This document shows, one piece after another, positions 1 through 6,969 of a stretch of 13,462 nucleotides of DNA. The notes under the pieces were generated by a model. The model was given only the letters and a program-made list of their open reading frames with translations. It was not told where the DNA came from and did no database searches. This DNA comes from Acidobacteriota bacterium (GTDB taxonomy: Bacteria > Acidobacteriota > UBA6911 > RPQK01 > JADFOI01): positions 1-13,462 of the forward strand of contig JACZQQ010000051.1 of assembly GCA_022545645.1 (NCBI GenBank), given 5' to 3'. Positions within the stretch are counted from its first letter, which is position 1. Every line of letters starts with the position of its first letter. A program made the translations under genes and the position numbers.

Positions 1-137
1 GGCGACGACGGGTGACCCGCAAGCGGGTGCCCCGAGATCGCCCGCAACCCCCATCAGCCCGAAGGGTGGCGGCGGGACGGCATCGATTTCTTTGTCGCTC
101 CTCCTCCACGATGTCACTGACATCGCGTCGTCGTCGC
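1..137. repeat. GC-rich segment with nested inverted repeats at the frdC 3' end
   Basis: By hand count bases 1-180 are about 67% GC, against about 50% in 181-240. The segment holds a hairpin ACCCGC/GCGGGT at 15-20 and 23-28 with outer GGG/CCC pairs (10-12, 31-33), and a near-continuous palindrome CGATGTCA-C-TGACATCG at 109-125. A longer-range inverted pair GCGACGACG (2-10) and CGTCGTCGC (129-137) brackets both. It may be a mobile or interspersed repeat inserted into the frdC end, or simply GC-rich coding sequence. The true left limit is outside the window. Confidence 0.35.
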
Positions 138-597
138 TTCGCGAACTCGACGCCGTCGCGCTCGCCACAAACGTCATGGTATTCATGGGACGAGACACTA
201 AAAGATAGAAGAGGACCAGCGAAATCACGATCCAGGCCAGGTAGCTGGCCATGAGAACCAGGATCGGTGGAACCGTTTTTGAACCGATGCGCACCACCAT
301 GATCATGGGGGTGAGATGAATCCAGGTCAGCGTATGGTAGAGGGAAAACAGAAGGATCACCACAAAGAGCACTCGAGCCGAAGGAGTCTGCAAGGCACCG
401 AGATAGAGCTGATAAGTGTCTTCACCTTGACTCAACCGGTAAACTCCCACCAGAGAAATGAGAGCAAAGAGGCCCACAAAAACAGCCGAGAGCTCGCGGA
501 CCATAAAGAGGAAATAATTCTTTCGCTGCAACCACCACCAAAAGCTCATGTGGGGTCGATAGAGAAGATCTTCAGGCCGAGACTTTTGCAGGTTCAT
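1..597 (-). CDS. frdC: Fumarate reductase membrane anchor subunit C, partial, with abnormal C-terminal extension
   Basis: FrdC is the heme-free membrane anchor that binds menaquinol and holds FrdAB at the inner face of the cytoplasmic membrane. Reading the minus strand gives 199 codons with no stop before the window edge. Three hydrophobic helices lie near residues 29-53, 73-94 and 110-134. The MVRE motif (R34, E35) at the start of helix 1 matches the Arg-Glu pair of E. coli FrdC that binds quinol, and YHTLTW (H88, W92) matches its helix-2 HTKTW motif. The ATG at 597 overlaps the frdB TGA (ATGA), so translation is probably coupled. E. coli FrdC is about 131 residues and ends just after helix 3. 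Here the frame continues from about residue 138 into a GC-rich Ser/Asp/Arg/Pro tail. That tail contains RRSDKE and FGLMGVAG, loosely like an FrdD N-terminus. It could be an FrdC-FrdD fusion, a frameshift junction or an inserted repeat; the window edge prevents a decision. The FrdC assignment itself is secure. Confidence 0.82.
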   Translation of the reverse strand, partial: MNLQKSRPEDLLYRPHMSFWWWLQRKNYFLFMVRELSAVFVGLFALISLVGVYRLSQGEDTYQLYLGALQTPSARVLFVVILLFSLYHTLTWIHLTPMIMVVRIGSKTVPPILVLMASYLAWIVISLVLFYLLVSRPMNTMTFVASATASSSRSDDDAMSVTSWRRSDKEIDAVPPPPFGLMGVAGDLGAPACGSPVVA

Positions 598-1334
598 CGG
601 TTTCCCCAGGGCCAGATCCAGGAGATAAAATACTCCTTGGTCAGCTGCACCTTGGTTCGCTGGATGGCAGCTGCGGGATCGACGTGTTTCGGACACACTC
701 GAGTGCACTCTCCGACAAACGTGCATTCCCAGATACCCTCATGACTTCCAATAATCTCGGCACGCTGGTCCTGGCCCTCATCCCGTGAGTCCATATTGTA
801 GCGGTGGGCCAGGGCGATGGCAGCGGGTCCCAGAAAACTCTTGTCATGCCCATAGACAGGGCAGGCCGAGTAGCAGAGCATGCAGTTGATGCACATGCTG
901 AATTGCCGATAGAGATCCAACTCATCCGGTGACTGCAGATATTCGCCTTCCTCGAGAGGCTTTTCCTCGCTGCGGATGATCCAGGGCTTGATTTCCACAA
1001 GCTTGTCCATGAAATCGCTCATGTCAATGACCAGATCACGAATCACAGGGAAATGGGCCAACGGATCGACCTGGACTTCGCCTGGATAGTAGTCGCGAAG
1101 AAAGGTGGCGCAGCTGAGCTTCGCATCCCCATTGATCATCATGCCGCAGCTGCCGCAAACTCCCATCCGACAGGACCAACGGTGGGTGAGCGTTCCATCC
1201 ACATGGTTCTTGATGTAGTTGAGGGCATCCAAAACCACCATATCTTCCTTATAAGGGATGGTATAGCTTTGGGTGAAGGGCTCAGAACTTGTTTCCGGGT
1301 TGTAGCGGGTGACCGTGATCTTGATCGTGCTCAA
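594..1334 (-). CDS. frdB: Fumarate reductase iron-sulfur subunit
   Basis: FrdB (246 aa) carries electrons from menaquinol at the FrdC anchor to the FAD of FrdA, on the cytoplasmic face of the membrane. All cluster ligands are present. The plant-type [2Fe-2S] domain uses C55, C60, C63 and C75 (CRMGVCGSCG). CINCMLC (C148, C151, C154) with C214 serves [4Fe-4S], and C158, C204 and C210 serve [3Fe-4S]; these last positions equal the E. coli FrdB numbering. The stretch GPAAIALAHRYNMDSRD and the CPKHVDPAAAIQ motif are typical of FrdB, although SdhB is a close relative. The start is TTG at 1334, overlapping the frdA TGA (TTGA), with a GAGGAG ribosome site about 10 nt upstream. The end overlaps frdC by ATGA. 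Family length and motif order are normal and nothing appears truncated. Confidence 0.95.
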   Translation of the reverse strand: MSTIKITVTRYNPETSSEPFTQSYTIPYKEDMVVLDALNYIKNHVDGTLTHRWSCRMGVCGSCGMMINGDAKLSCATFLRDYYPGEVQVDPLAHFPVIRDLVIDMSDFMDKLVEIKPWIIRSEEKPLEEGEYLQSPDELDLYRQFSMCINCMLCYSACPVYGHDKSFLGPAAIALAHRYNMDSRDEGQDQRAEIIGSHEGIWECTFVGECTRVCPKHVDPAAAIQRTKVQLTKEYFISWIWPWGNR

Positions 1335-3061
1335 TACTTTCGCTCCTCAGGCGGCCAGCGGGTGATGGTTACGGGCTGTTGCTCGAAACGAGGCCCTTCG
1401 GGGGTGGCGTAAGCCAACAGGTGATGGAGGAATTTCTCGTCGGACCGCTCGGGAAAGTCCAGACGAGACTGTGCACCTCGTGATTCCTCTCGGGCCAGGG
1501 CCGAGTGGGCGATGCATTCGGCAACCTCGAGCATGAACTCCAGCTCCAGGGCCCCCCGCAGATCGGTATTGAAAATACGGCCTCGATCGTCTATGGCCAC
1601 ATCGGCAAAACGCTCGCGCAGCTTCTTTAGGGTGGTGCAGGACTCCTGCAAGCTTTCACCGGTGCGGTAGACTCCGCAACCCTGTTCCATGGTCAGATGC
1701 ATCTCTTCTTGAAGGGAGGCGACCCGCTCCGTGCCGCCTTCTTTTTCAAGAAAATGCTTGGCGATGCGCTTTTGTTCTTTGTCGGCCAAGGAACGAACTG
1801 CATTCTGTGACACCGGCTTTTGGTCCACGGCATATTGGGCCCCGGCCCTTCCGCTGAGAGCACCGAACACCAAACACTCAGTCAGCGAATTGGAACCCAG
1901 GCGATTGGCCCCATTGAGGGTAATGCAGGCTACCTCTCCCGCAGCCAACAGACCAGGAATAGAGGTATTCCCGTTGATGTCCGTACTCACTCCTCCCATC
2001 ATGTAGTGAACGACGGGCCGGACCGGGATGGGCTCGTGGACGGGGTCAATGCCGACGTATTTGACCACCAGCTCTCTAACAAAAGGGAGCTTTTCATCGA
2101 TTATTTTCTCTCCCAGATGGCGCAGATCCAGATGAACGTACCCACCGTATTCTCCTTCAAAGGCGCGGCCTTCGTTCATCTCGGTCATAATGGCCCGCGA
2201 CAGGATGTCCCGAGGTCCCATCTCCATCTTGCCGGGAATGTAACGCTCCAGAAAGCGCTCACCCTCTTTATTGATGAGGTGTCCTCCCTCTCCCCGGGAG
2301 GCCTCGGTGATCAGAATGCCGGTTCCCGGCAGTCCGGTAGGATGGTATTGGACAAACTCCATGTCCTTGAGTGCAGCACCAGCCCGGTAGGCCAGAGCCA
2401 TGCCATCGCCTGATTTGATGCTGGCGTTGGTGGTAAAAGGAAAGATCTGACCGCCGCCCCCGGTGCAGAGCAAGATGGCTTTGGCCACTATGGGATGGAG
2501 CTGGCCCGTTTCAAGATCCAGCGCCGTAACCCCCACACATTTCCCATCTTCGATGAGCAGAGAGCTGACAAACCACTCATCATAGCGCCGGATCTGCGTG
2601 TACTTGAGCGAGGTTTGAAAAAGAGCGTGCAACATATGAAAACCGGTCTTGTCGGAAGCATAGACGGTCCTTTTGACGCTCATCCCCCCAAAGGCACGCA
2701 CGCTGATTCTCCCATCGGGGTCACGACTCCAGGGACAACCCCAATGTTCCAATTGGATCAGCTCCTCAGGGGCTTTTTCTATGAAAGTCTCGACCACATC
2801 CTGGTCAGCCAGAAAGTCGCTTCCGCGGACGGTGTCGAAACCATGAAGTTCCAGACTGTCCTCTTCTCGCAAGACGGCAGCGGCCCCGCCTTCCGCCGAG
2901 ACCGTGTGACTGCGCATGGGAAAGACCTTGGAGACGACGGCGATATCTATGTTGGCGTCTACTTCCGCGGCTGCAATAGCCGCCCTCAGACCGGCAGCTC
3001 CTCCCCCAACGATCAGGATATCGTGACTCATCTCCTCGGTCATGGGGAAGGATATTGGCAT
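1331..3061 (-). CDS. frdA: Fumarate reductase flavoprotein subunit
   Basis: FrdA reduces fumarate to succinate at a covalently bound FAD. The 576 aa product starts with a dinucleotide-binding fold (DILIVGGGAAGLRAA, about 14-28). RSHTVSAEGG follows, with H52 as the FAD-linking histidine. Active-site residues include H240 (QYHPTG), R284 (GPRDILSRA, the family's proton-shuttle Arg), H352 (VHYMMGG) and R387 (ANRLGSNS). E. coli FrdA is 602 aa, so this one is slightly short at the C-terminus. The start is uncertain: ATG 3061, ATG 3043 (M7) and ATG 3031 (M11) are all possible and none has a well-spaced ribosome site. Alignment to E. coli FrdA favours M7 or M11; 3061 is listed as the longest. It is first in frdABC, 69 nt after the lon stop, with a candidate promoter and palindrome between them. 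FrdABC genes with a heme-free FrdC argue for fumarate reductase rather than succinate dehydrogenase, but the enzyme may work in both directions. Confidence 0.95.
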   Translation of the reverse strand: MPISFPMTEEMSHDILIVGGGAAGLRAAIAAAEVDANIDIAVVSKVFPMRSHTVSAEGGAAAVLREEDSLELHGFDTVRGSDFLADQDVVETFIEKAPEELIQLEHWGCPWSRDPDGRISVRAFGGMSVKRTVYASDKTGFHMLHALFQTSLKYTQIRRYDEWFVSSLLIEDGKCVGVTALDLETGQLHPIVAKAILLCTGGGGQIFPFTTNASIKSGDGMALAYRAGAALKDMEFVQYHPTGLPGTGILITEASRGEGGHLINKEGERFLERYIPGKMEMGPRDILSRAIMTEMNEGRAFEGEYGGYVHLDLRHLGEKIIDEKLPFVRELVVKYVGIDPVHEPIPVRPVVHYMMGGVSTDINGNTSIPGLLAAGEVACITLNGANRLGSNSLTECLVFGALSGRAGAQYAVDQKPVSQNAVRSLADKEQKRIAKHFLEKEGGTERVASLQEEMHLTMEQGCGVYRTGESLQESCTTLKKLRERFADVAIDDRGRIFNTDLRGALELEFMLEVAECIAHSALAREESRGAQSRLDFPERSDEKFLHHLLAYATPEGPRFEQQPVTITRWPPEERKY

Positions 3062-3075
3062 AAAACGGGCAGGTA

Positions 3076-3091
3076 ATCAATCCCGATTGAT
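3076..3091. promoter_or_regulatory. Perfect 7+7 palindrome upstream of frdA (operator-like)
   Basis: ATCAATC-CC-GATTGAT is a perfect inverted repeat, 15 nt before the longest frdA start and overlapping the predicted transcription start. Its half-sites ATCAA and TTGAT are the FNR/CRP-family half-sites but in swapped order, with 6 nt between them (FNR uses TTGAT-N4-ATCAA). It is therefore not a canonical FNR box. It could be the operator of another dimeric regulator. Confidence 0.4.
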
Positions 3092-3092
3092 A

Positions 3093-3121
3093 AGCATAAT
3101 TAGGGTAGAAAAAGTTGAAAA
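3093..3121 (-). promoter_or_regulatory. Candidate sigma-70 promoter of frdABC
   Basis: On the minus strand a weak -35 TTTTCA (3121-3116) lies 17 nt from a -10-like TATGCT (3098-3093), in the AT-rich lon-frdA gap. The spacing is ideal but both hexamers are imperfect. Transcription would start near 3085, inside the palindrome at 3076-3091. Read-through from lon is an alternative because no terminator is evident. Confidence 0.3.
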
Positions 3122-3130
3122 TCAGGCCCG

Positions 3131-5479
3131 TTACTTCTTAAAAGCCCATCGGTAGACGTCACCAAAGTTGCGCGCAAAGTGAAAGGTTAAACCCTTGCGC
3201 AAATAGTCGGGAAGCTCGTCGACATCCTTCTCATTCGCTTCCGGAAAGATGAGCGTATCCAGCCCCACCCGTCGGGCGGCAATGACCTTTTCCTTCACTC
3301 CGCCAATGGGCAACACTCGACCGGTCAGCGTTAACTCTCCGGTCATGCCCAATTTCTTTTTCACCTTCTTTTGGGAAATCATTGAAACGAGGGAGGCCGC
3401 CATGGTGATTCCTGCCGAAGGACCGTCCTTTGGGGTGGCACCGGCGGGGACGTGAAGATGGACAAAATGTTGGTCAAAAAAGTCTGGCTTCGCCCCGTAT
3501 TCTTCCAGGTGAGCCATGACGTAGGAATAGGCGATTTCTGAGCTCTCCACCATTACATTACCCAGTTGACCGGTTTGCTTAAAACCTTTTCGTCGAGTGG
3601 CCACGGCCGTTGCTTCAATTTGGAGAGTCACGCCGCCCAGGTTGGTCCAGGCAAGACCCGTCACGATTCCCGGCTGAGCCTCGAGAAGTTCCTCCTTGGT
3701 AAAAATCGGCTTTCCAAGATGAGTTTCCACGTCGCCTTTAGTGACAACAAACTTCCCGGTGGAATTCTCTGAAAACTTCACTGCGGCCCTTCTCATGATT
3801 TTCTTGATCCTTTTTTCCAAAGCACGAACTCCCGCCTCTCGAGCGTAGCCATCGATAATGGTCAGGAGAGCATCTTTTCGTATGCTCACCTGTTGTTTCT
3901 TCAAACCGTGGTTCTTGAGAGCCTTGGGAATCAGGTAGCGACGAGCAATCTCCATCTTCTCTTCCAGGATATATCCGGATAAGCGGATGACTTCCATGCG
4001 ATCAATCAAGGGACCCGGAACGGTGTCCAGTTGGTTGGCGGTGGTGACGAAAAGTACATTGGAAAGGTCGAAGGGAACATCCAGATAGTGATCGCGAAAG
4101 GACGAGTTTTGTTCGGGATCCAGGACCTCGAGCAAGGCTGAGGCAGGATCGCCATGGAAGGATGCCCCGACTTTATCAATTTCATCGAGCATAATGACCG
4201 GATTAGAGGTGCCCACAGTCTTCATGGCTTGGATAAACTTTCCGGGCATGGCACCGATATAGGTTCGGCGGTGTCCTTTAATCTCTGCTTCGTCTCTCAT
4301 CCCCCCTAGGGAAAAGCGAAAAAACTTGCGGCCCAGTGCATCGGCCATACTCATTCCCACCGAGGTCTTGCCGACACCCGGGGGGCCGACAAGACAGAGG
4401 ATGGAGCCGGCGATATCCCCTTTGATCTTCCCCACTGCCAGAAACTCCAGAATTCGAGTCTTCACGTCTTCCAGTCCATAGTGGTCACGATCGAGGATCT
4501 CTCTGGCCCTCTTCAAATCGTAGTTGTCCTGACTTTGTTTTCCCCACGGTAAAATGGTCAGCCAATCCAGATAGTTTCGAGTGACCGCATACTCAGGAGA
4601 AAGTGGCTCCAATACCTGGAATTTTTCCAGTTCCTCATCGACGGCTTGCTGGGCTTCCGGGTTCAGGCTTAAATCGGCCAGCCGTTTCTGAAATTTGTCG
4701 ATTTCTGTAGTTTTCCCTTCTTTTTCAAGTCCCAGTTCCTGCTTGATGGCTTTGAGTTGCTCTTTGAGAAAAAATTCTCGCTGCTGTGAGGACATCTTGT
4801 CTTCCACTTGCTGGGTGATTTTCTGCTGGAGTTTGAAAACCTCCAGTTCCTTTTTGAGCAACACCAGGGTGCGATCAATGCGCTGGCGAACGTCAAAGGC
4901 CTCAAGAATACCCTGAAGCTCTTCACCGTCGGCCGTGGTTAAACTTGCAGCAAAGTCGGCAAGTTTCCCAGGATCATCCAAGGAAGAGCGACTGAGGAAC
5001 AGCTTAATGACTTCAGACTGGAGGGGATTGAGGCTGACCAGTTCCTTTAGAGTGGAAATGATGGCTATGGAGTAGGCCTTCAGTTCCTGGTTCGCAGAGA
5101 GCTCAGGGGCATGGTGATATTTCACCCTTGCGAAGAGTCCCTCGGGTGTTTCTTTAACTTCCTTTATGGAGAAGCGCTCCAGACAACTAATCAGAATATG
5201 AGCATTGCCCTGCTCCTCCTGAATCGCCTCGAGGATCTTGCCGGCTACACCCACAGGGTAGAGGTTCTCGGGGCTGTCCTCCTTTTCCACATCTCTGACC
5301 AGCACCAGTCCCAGTGTCCTGGCGCCCGATTTCATTGCCCACTCCACGACCCGGGTTTGATCTTCTCGGACCGCCAAGGGAATATGAATGCCTGGAAAAA
5401 GAGGACGAGGTCTGATGGGCATAATGGGAAGGGAAGTGGGAAGAACTTCCCCGGCAAGGACCACCCCTGTCTCGTCCAA
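3131..5479 (-). CDS. lon: ATP-dependent Lon protease (LonA type)
   Basis: Lon is a cytosolic hexameric AAA+ serine protease that unfolds and degrades damaged and regulatory proteins. The 782 aa product has the LAN substrate-binding domain (about 15-205, starting LPIMPIRPRPLFPG) and a helical coiled region (about 205-290). The AAA+ module has Walker A GPPGVGKT (365-372), Walker B VIMLDEID (428-435) and sensor-1 TTAN (479-482). The protease domain has catalytic S688 (PKDGPSAG) and K731 (GGVKEK); the 43-residue Ser-Lys spacing equals that of E. coli Lon. The start is uncertain. TTG at 5479 has no close ribosome site (AGGAGG lies 20 nt away). The frame stays open upstream to a TGA near 5550 through a Lys/Glu-rich stretch, where a CTG at 5542 has GAGG 8 nt before it. 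It lies 119 nt after the DUF4340 gene with no obvious terminator, so cotranscription with the gld-like operon is possible. No heat-shock promoter was recognised. Confidence 0.96.
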   Translation of the reverse strand: MDETGVVLAGEVLPTSLPIMPIRPRPLFPGIHIPLAVREDQTRVVEWAMKSGARTLGLVLVRDVEKEDSPENLYPVGVAGKILEAIQEEQGNAHILISCLERFSIKEVKETPEGLFARVKYHHAPELSANQELKAYSIAIISTLKELVSLNPLQSEVIKLFLSRSSLDDPGKLADFAASLTTADGEELQGILEAFDVRQRIDRTLVLLKKELEVFKLQQKITQQVEDKMSSQQREFFLKEQLKAIKQELGLEKEGKTTEIDKFQKRLADLSLNPEAQQAVDEELEKFQVLEPLSPEYAVTRNYLDWLTILPWGKQSQDNYDLKRAREILDRDHYGLEDVKTRILEFLAVGKIKGDIAGSILCLVGPPGVGKTSVGMSMADALGRKFFRFSLGGMRDEAEIKGHRRTYIGAMPGKFIQAMKTVGTSNPVIMLDEIDKVGASFHGDPASALLEVLDPEQNSSFRDHYLDVPFDLSNVLFVTTANQLDTVPGPLIDRMEVIRLSGYILEEKMEIARRYLIPKALKNHGLKKQQVSIRKDALLTIIDGYAREAGVRALEKRIKKIMRRAAVKFSENSTGKFVVTKGDVETHLGKPIFTKEELLEAQPGIVTGLAWTNLGGVTLQIEATAVATRRKGFKQTGQLGNVMVESSEIAYSYVMAHLEEYGAKPDFFDQHFVHLHVPAGATPKDGPSAGITMAASLVSMISQKKVKKKLGMTGELTLTGRVLPIGGVKEKVIAARRVGLDTLIFPEANEKDVDELPDYLRKGLTFHFARNFGDVYRWAFKK

Positions 5480-5598
5480 GTCTGTGCTTTTCGGGCTTTC
5501 CTCCTGTTCAGTCTCAGGAGCCTTTTTTTCCTTCTTGCTCAGGTTAAGTGCCTCGTTTCATAAATACGGTAACGTTTGCTGAAGGGGCTTGCGAGACA
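5480..5598 (-). other. DUF4340-lon gap: possible lon leader, no clear promoter or terminator
   Basis: The gap contains an in-frame upstream extension of lon (about 5480-5548) rich in Lys and Glu, with an A7 run near 5523-5529. It also holds a five-codon minus-strand ORF beginning ATG AAA CGA, which ends at a TAA just upstream of the CTG at 5542. An AT-rich TATTTATG occurs, but no matching -35 was found. No GC stem with a T run ends the DUF4340 gene. Confidence 0.3.
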
Positions 5599-6969
5599 CT
5601 AGTCCTTCTTCTTAATAAGGTCGCTTCGCTTCAGGTGCACCTTGTCAAAACTGCTTGAAGAGATGACATAGTACCAATCGGCAAAGCGGGTATTCAGCTG
5701 ATCGGAGAGTTCCCGGGCTTCTTCGACCTTCCGCAGCCATTCGTCGTGTTGGTCTTGCAGTTCCTTATTCTGTCGATCGGTGTCGGACCAATCGTCTTCA
5801 GGCTTATTCAGGAAATCCGCGTTGTTCGGTCCAGCGGGTTCGGGGAACCTGTTGGGGTCAAACGACGCCGTAATAAAGAGGTATCGGTTTTCGCCAGGGC
5901 CTCTCTCCTGCTCCTCCTCTTCGTTACCAGAGTCGGTACCGGCTGTAACGGCATCACCGGTGCCATAGAGGATCTCGCCGAAGCGCAAGGTGTAAAGGAC
6001 TCCCTGGCTGCTGCGTATCTCGAGCTCCCCTTCATTGGAGACCAGATTCGCGTCTCGTGTGAAGTAATACCCTTTGCCCTGCAGGGAAAGGAGATCTGCC
6101 TGGGACATCCCTGCTCCACCCTCAGTGCGACTCAGGTTCCGAGACAGACCCGCTGGCTTTGGCCGCACGCCGACGATGGAGAGTTCCTCAATCGCCCTTA
6201 ACAGATCATCGATTTTGGTGGAGTCCACTTCCTGGGTCGAAGACATTCGATTGGCTTTCCAGCTGTCCTGGTCCCTATCCAGGATGACCACATCGCGTTG
6301 GTTGATGGTTCCGGTTCGCTCGTTAATCGAGTAATCCTTCAAGGTCATCTGTTCAATGTCACGCTGGTTGACCTGCAGCAGAGCACGGTCGATCCAGTCC
6401 TCGAATTTGGTGGAGATGTCGATATCGATACGGGATACGTAGACTCTCTTTTGATCGGGAAGTCTGACGAATCGAAGGTTGGCTCTGCCCTCCAGCTTGT
6501 TGCCGATGATCAAGTCTGCCAGGATCTGGCCGCTGTCTCCCTTAATGGTGACCCGTTTCCCCCGACCCTTGAGGGTGGTCACGGTTTGATCCAGGGGGTC
6601 CAGCACGCTGAAGGCCTCGTGGTCGGCCACGTTGTTGGATCGAAAATCATCTTTCTTGATGTCGATGACCCCGGCAGCCGTCTTGGCCAACCTCTCCTTT
6701 CCGTCGGCGGGATAGTTGTGGTGCGAGGGTATGGTCCATTTGTTCTCATTGAAGGTCACCTTGAAGGGGCGGGCGGCGGCCGTCTCTTCGTCAAATTCAA
6801 TGACCTCAAGGGTGGTGGCGACATTGGGATCCGTGAACTCAGGAAAAAAGGCCTCGCCCCGATCCAGGAAGGCGTCAGGAGTGATATGCCGCGGTGCTGT
6901 CAAAAAGGCCAGCGTCAGCAGCAACAGAGCCGCACCGGCGTAGGTCATTGTTTTTCGTGTTTCGCTCAT
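5599..6969 (-). CDS. DUF4340 protein of the Gld-like ABC operon
   Basis: This 456 aa protein is the last member of the gldA-gldFG-DUF4340 cluster. An N-terminal membrane segment (about 9-25, AGAALLLLTLAFLTA) anchors it, and the rest should lie outside the cytoplasmic membrane. The body shows the DUF4340 pattern: FKVTFNENKWTI, a Val/Asp/Lys-rich segment, and a VLDPLDQ...VTIKGDSGQILADLIIGNKLEG stretch (about 122-161) in which substrate-like residues give way to a beta-rich region. An acidic low-complexity stretch (350-356) and a Glu/Asp/Lys coiled segment (about 395-430) precede the end. The ATG at 6969 overlaps the gldFG TGA (ATGA), and AAGGA lies 7 nt upstream of it. DUF4340 proteins usually sit next to GldF/GldG-type genes; their biochemical role is unknown. 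A tether or auxiliary subunit of the ABC complex is an inference. The product is complete, with no frameshift seen. Confidence 0.75.
   Translation of the reverse strand: MSETRKTMTYAGAALLLLTLAFLTAPRHITPDAFLDRGEAFFPEFTDPNVATTLEVIEFDEETAAARPFKVTFNENKWTIPSHHNYPADGKERLAKTAAGVIDIKKDDFRSNNVADHEAFSVLDPLDQTVTTLKGRGKRVTIKGDSGQILADLIIGNKLEGRANLRFVRLPDQKRVYVSRIDIDISTKFEDWIDRALLQVNQRDIEQMTLKDYSINERTGTINQRDVVILDRDQDSWKANRMSSTQEVDSTKIDDLLRAIEELSIVGVRPKPAGLSRNLSRTEGGAGMSQADLLSLQGKGYYFTRDANLVSNEGELEIRSSQGVLYTLRFGEILYGTGDAVTAGTDSGNEEEEQERGPGENRYLFITASFDPNRFPEPAGPNNADFLNKPEDDWSDTDRQNKELQDQHDEWLRKVEEARELSDQLNTRFADWYYVISSSSFDKVHLKRSDLIKKKD

Noticed and set aside
1820..3076. Two long plus-strand frames opposite frdA (1820-2413 and 2495-3076)
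   Set aside because: They are antisense shadows of a fully conserved frdA frame, with no domain and no supported start.
3076..3091. Canonical FNR box upstream of frdA
   Set aside because: The half-sites are in reversed order (ATCAA-N6-TTGAT) instead of TTGAT-N4-ATCAA, so only an unspecified palindrome is claimed.
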